The notes under the pieces were generated by a model. It was given only the letters and a program-made list of their open reading frames with translations, had not been told where the DNA came from and ran no database searches. A DNA stretch of 64,000 nucleotides from positions 14,919,001-14,983,000 of the forward strand of contig OW285192.1 in the NCBI GenBank assembly GCA_935421135.1, read 5' to 3'. The DNA is from Bugulina stolonifera (taxonomy: Eukaryota; Bryozoa; Gymnolaemata; Cheilostomatida; Bugulidae). A program made the position numbers and the translations under genes. Shown one piece after another: positions 63,875 through 64,000 of the stretch; the stretch's first letter is position 1; every line of letters starts with the position of its first letter.

Positions 63875-64000
63875 GTATGTGGTTGTAGTTAGAACTAGGT
63901 TGTAGTAATGTAGTATGCATATAACTGTACAAACGGTGTAGTTGGTAGTTGGACTGGTGTATACTGTTGTAGTATTATACTGGGTTATTTTTATGTACTT

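Overview
The window is nuclear DNA from an animal. Its genes are split into many short exons with GT-AG introns, the background is AT-rich, and the introns carry minisatellites and small transposons. The proteins (topoisomerase II, a Timeless-family protein, a divergent tubulin of zeta/delta type, and tandem four-pass membrane proteins) suit a marine or early-branching invertebrate. I cannot name the species. Gene models were built by hand by joining exons whose splice phases agree and whose products match known families. Internal consistency (every exon sum divisible by three) is the main check.

Layout. (1) 16-16122, minus: DNA topoisomerase II in 30 exons, about 1,491 aa, with all catalytic motifs. 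Its introns hold four minisatellites (34, 48, 30 and 21 bp units), the largest about 2.8 kb. (2) 16123-17993: spacer upstream of TOP2, with a perfect 60-bp palindrome whose arms look like a tRNA 5' half and a 24-bp array carrying CACGTG E-boxes. (3) 17994-25637, minus: a compact Timeless-family gene, 17 exons, about 794 aa. (4) 25.6-39 kb: no gene found; three copies of one MITE-like family, AT-rich DNA and an (AGT)n tract. (5) 39009-43936 and 47620-52275, plus: two tandem paralogues of a four-transmembrane protein (376 and 302 aa) with identical intron positions and phases. Between them lie a complete 271-bp MITE and AT-rich repeats. (6) 54375-60022, minus: a divergent tubulin, 10 exons, 447 aa, whose first intron carries a young non-autonomous LTR element (two apparently identical 296-bp LTRs, tRNA-Leu-type primer site, purine tract, no gag-pol). 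(7) 61737-63349, plus: a 166-aa basic, probably nuclear protein I do not recognise. (8) 63714-63874, plus: one exon of a further gene that leaves the window.

TOP2 and Timeless-family proteins both act on replicating chromosomes in other animals, but nothing here shows co-regulation. The strongest non-textbook signals are the repeat structures (including a 476-bp higher-order repeat), the tRNA-like perfect palindrome, the LTR element, the unusually short Timeless protein and the retained zeta/delta-like tubulin.
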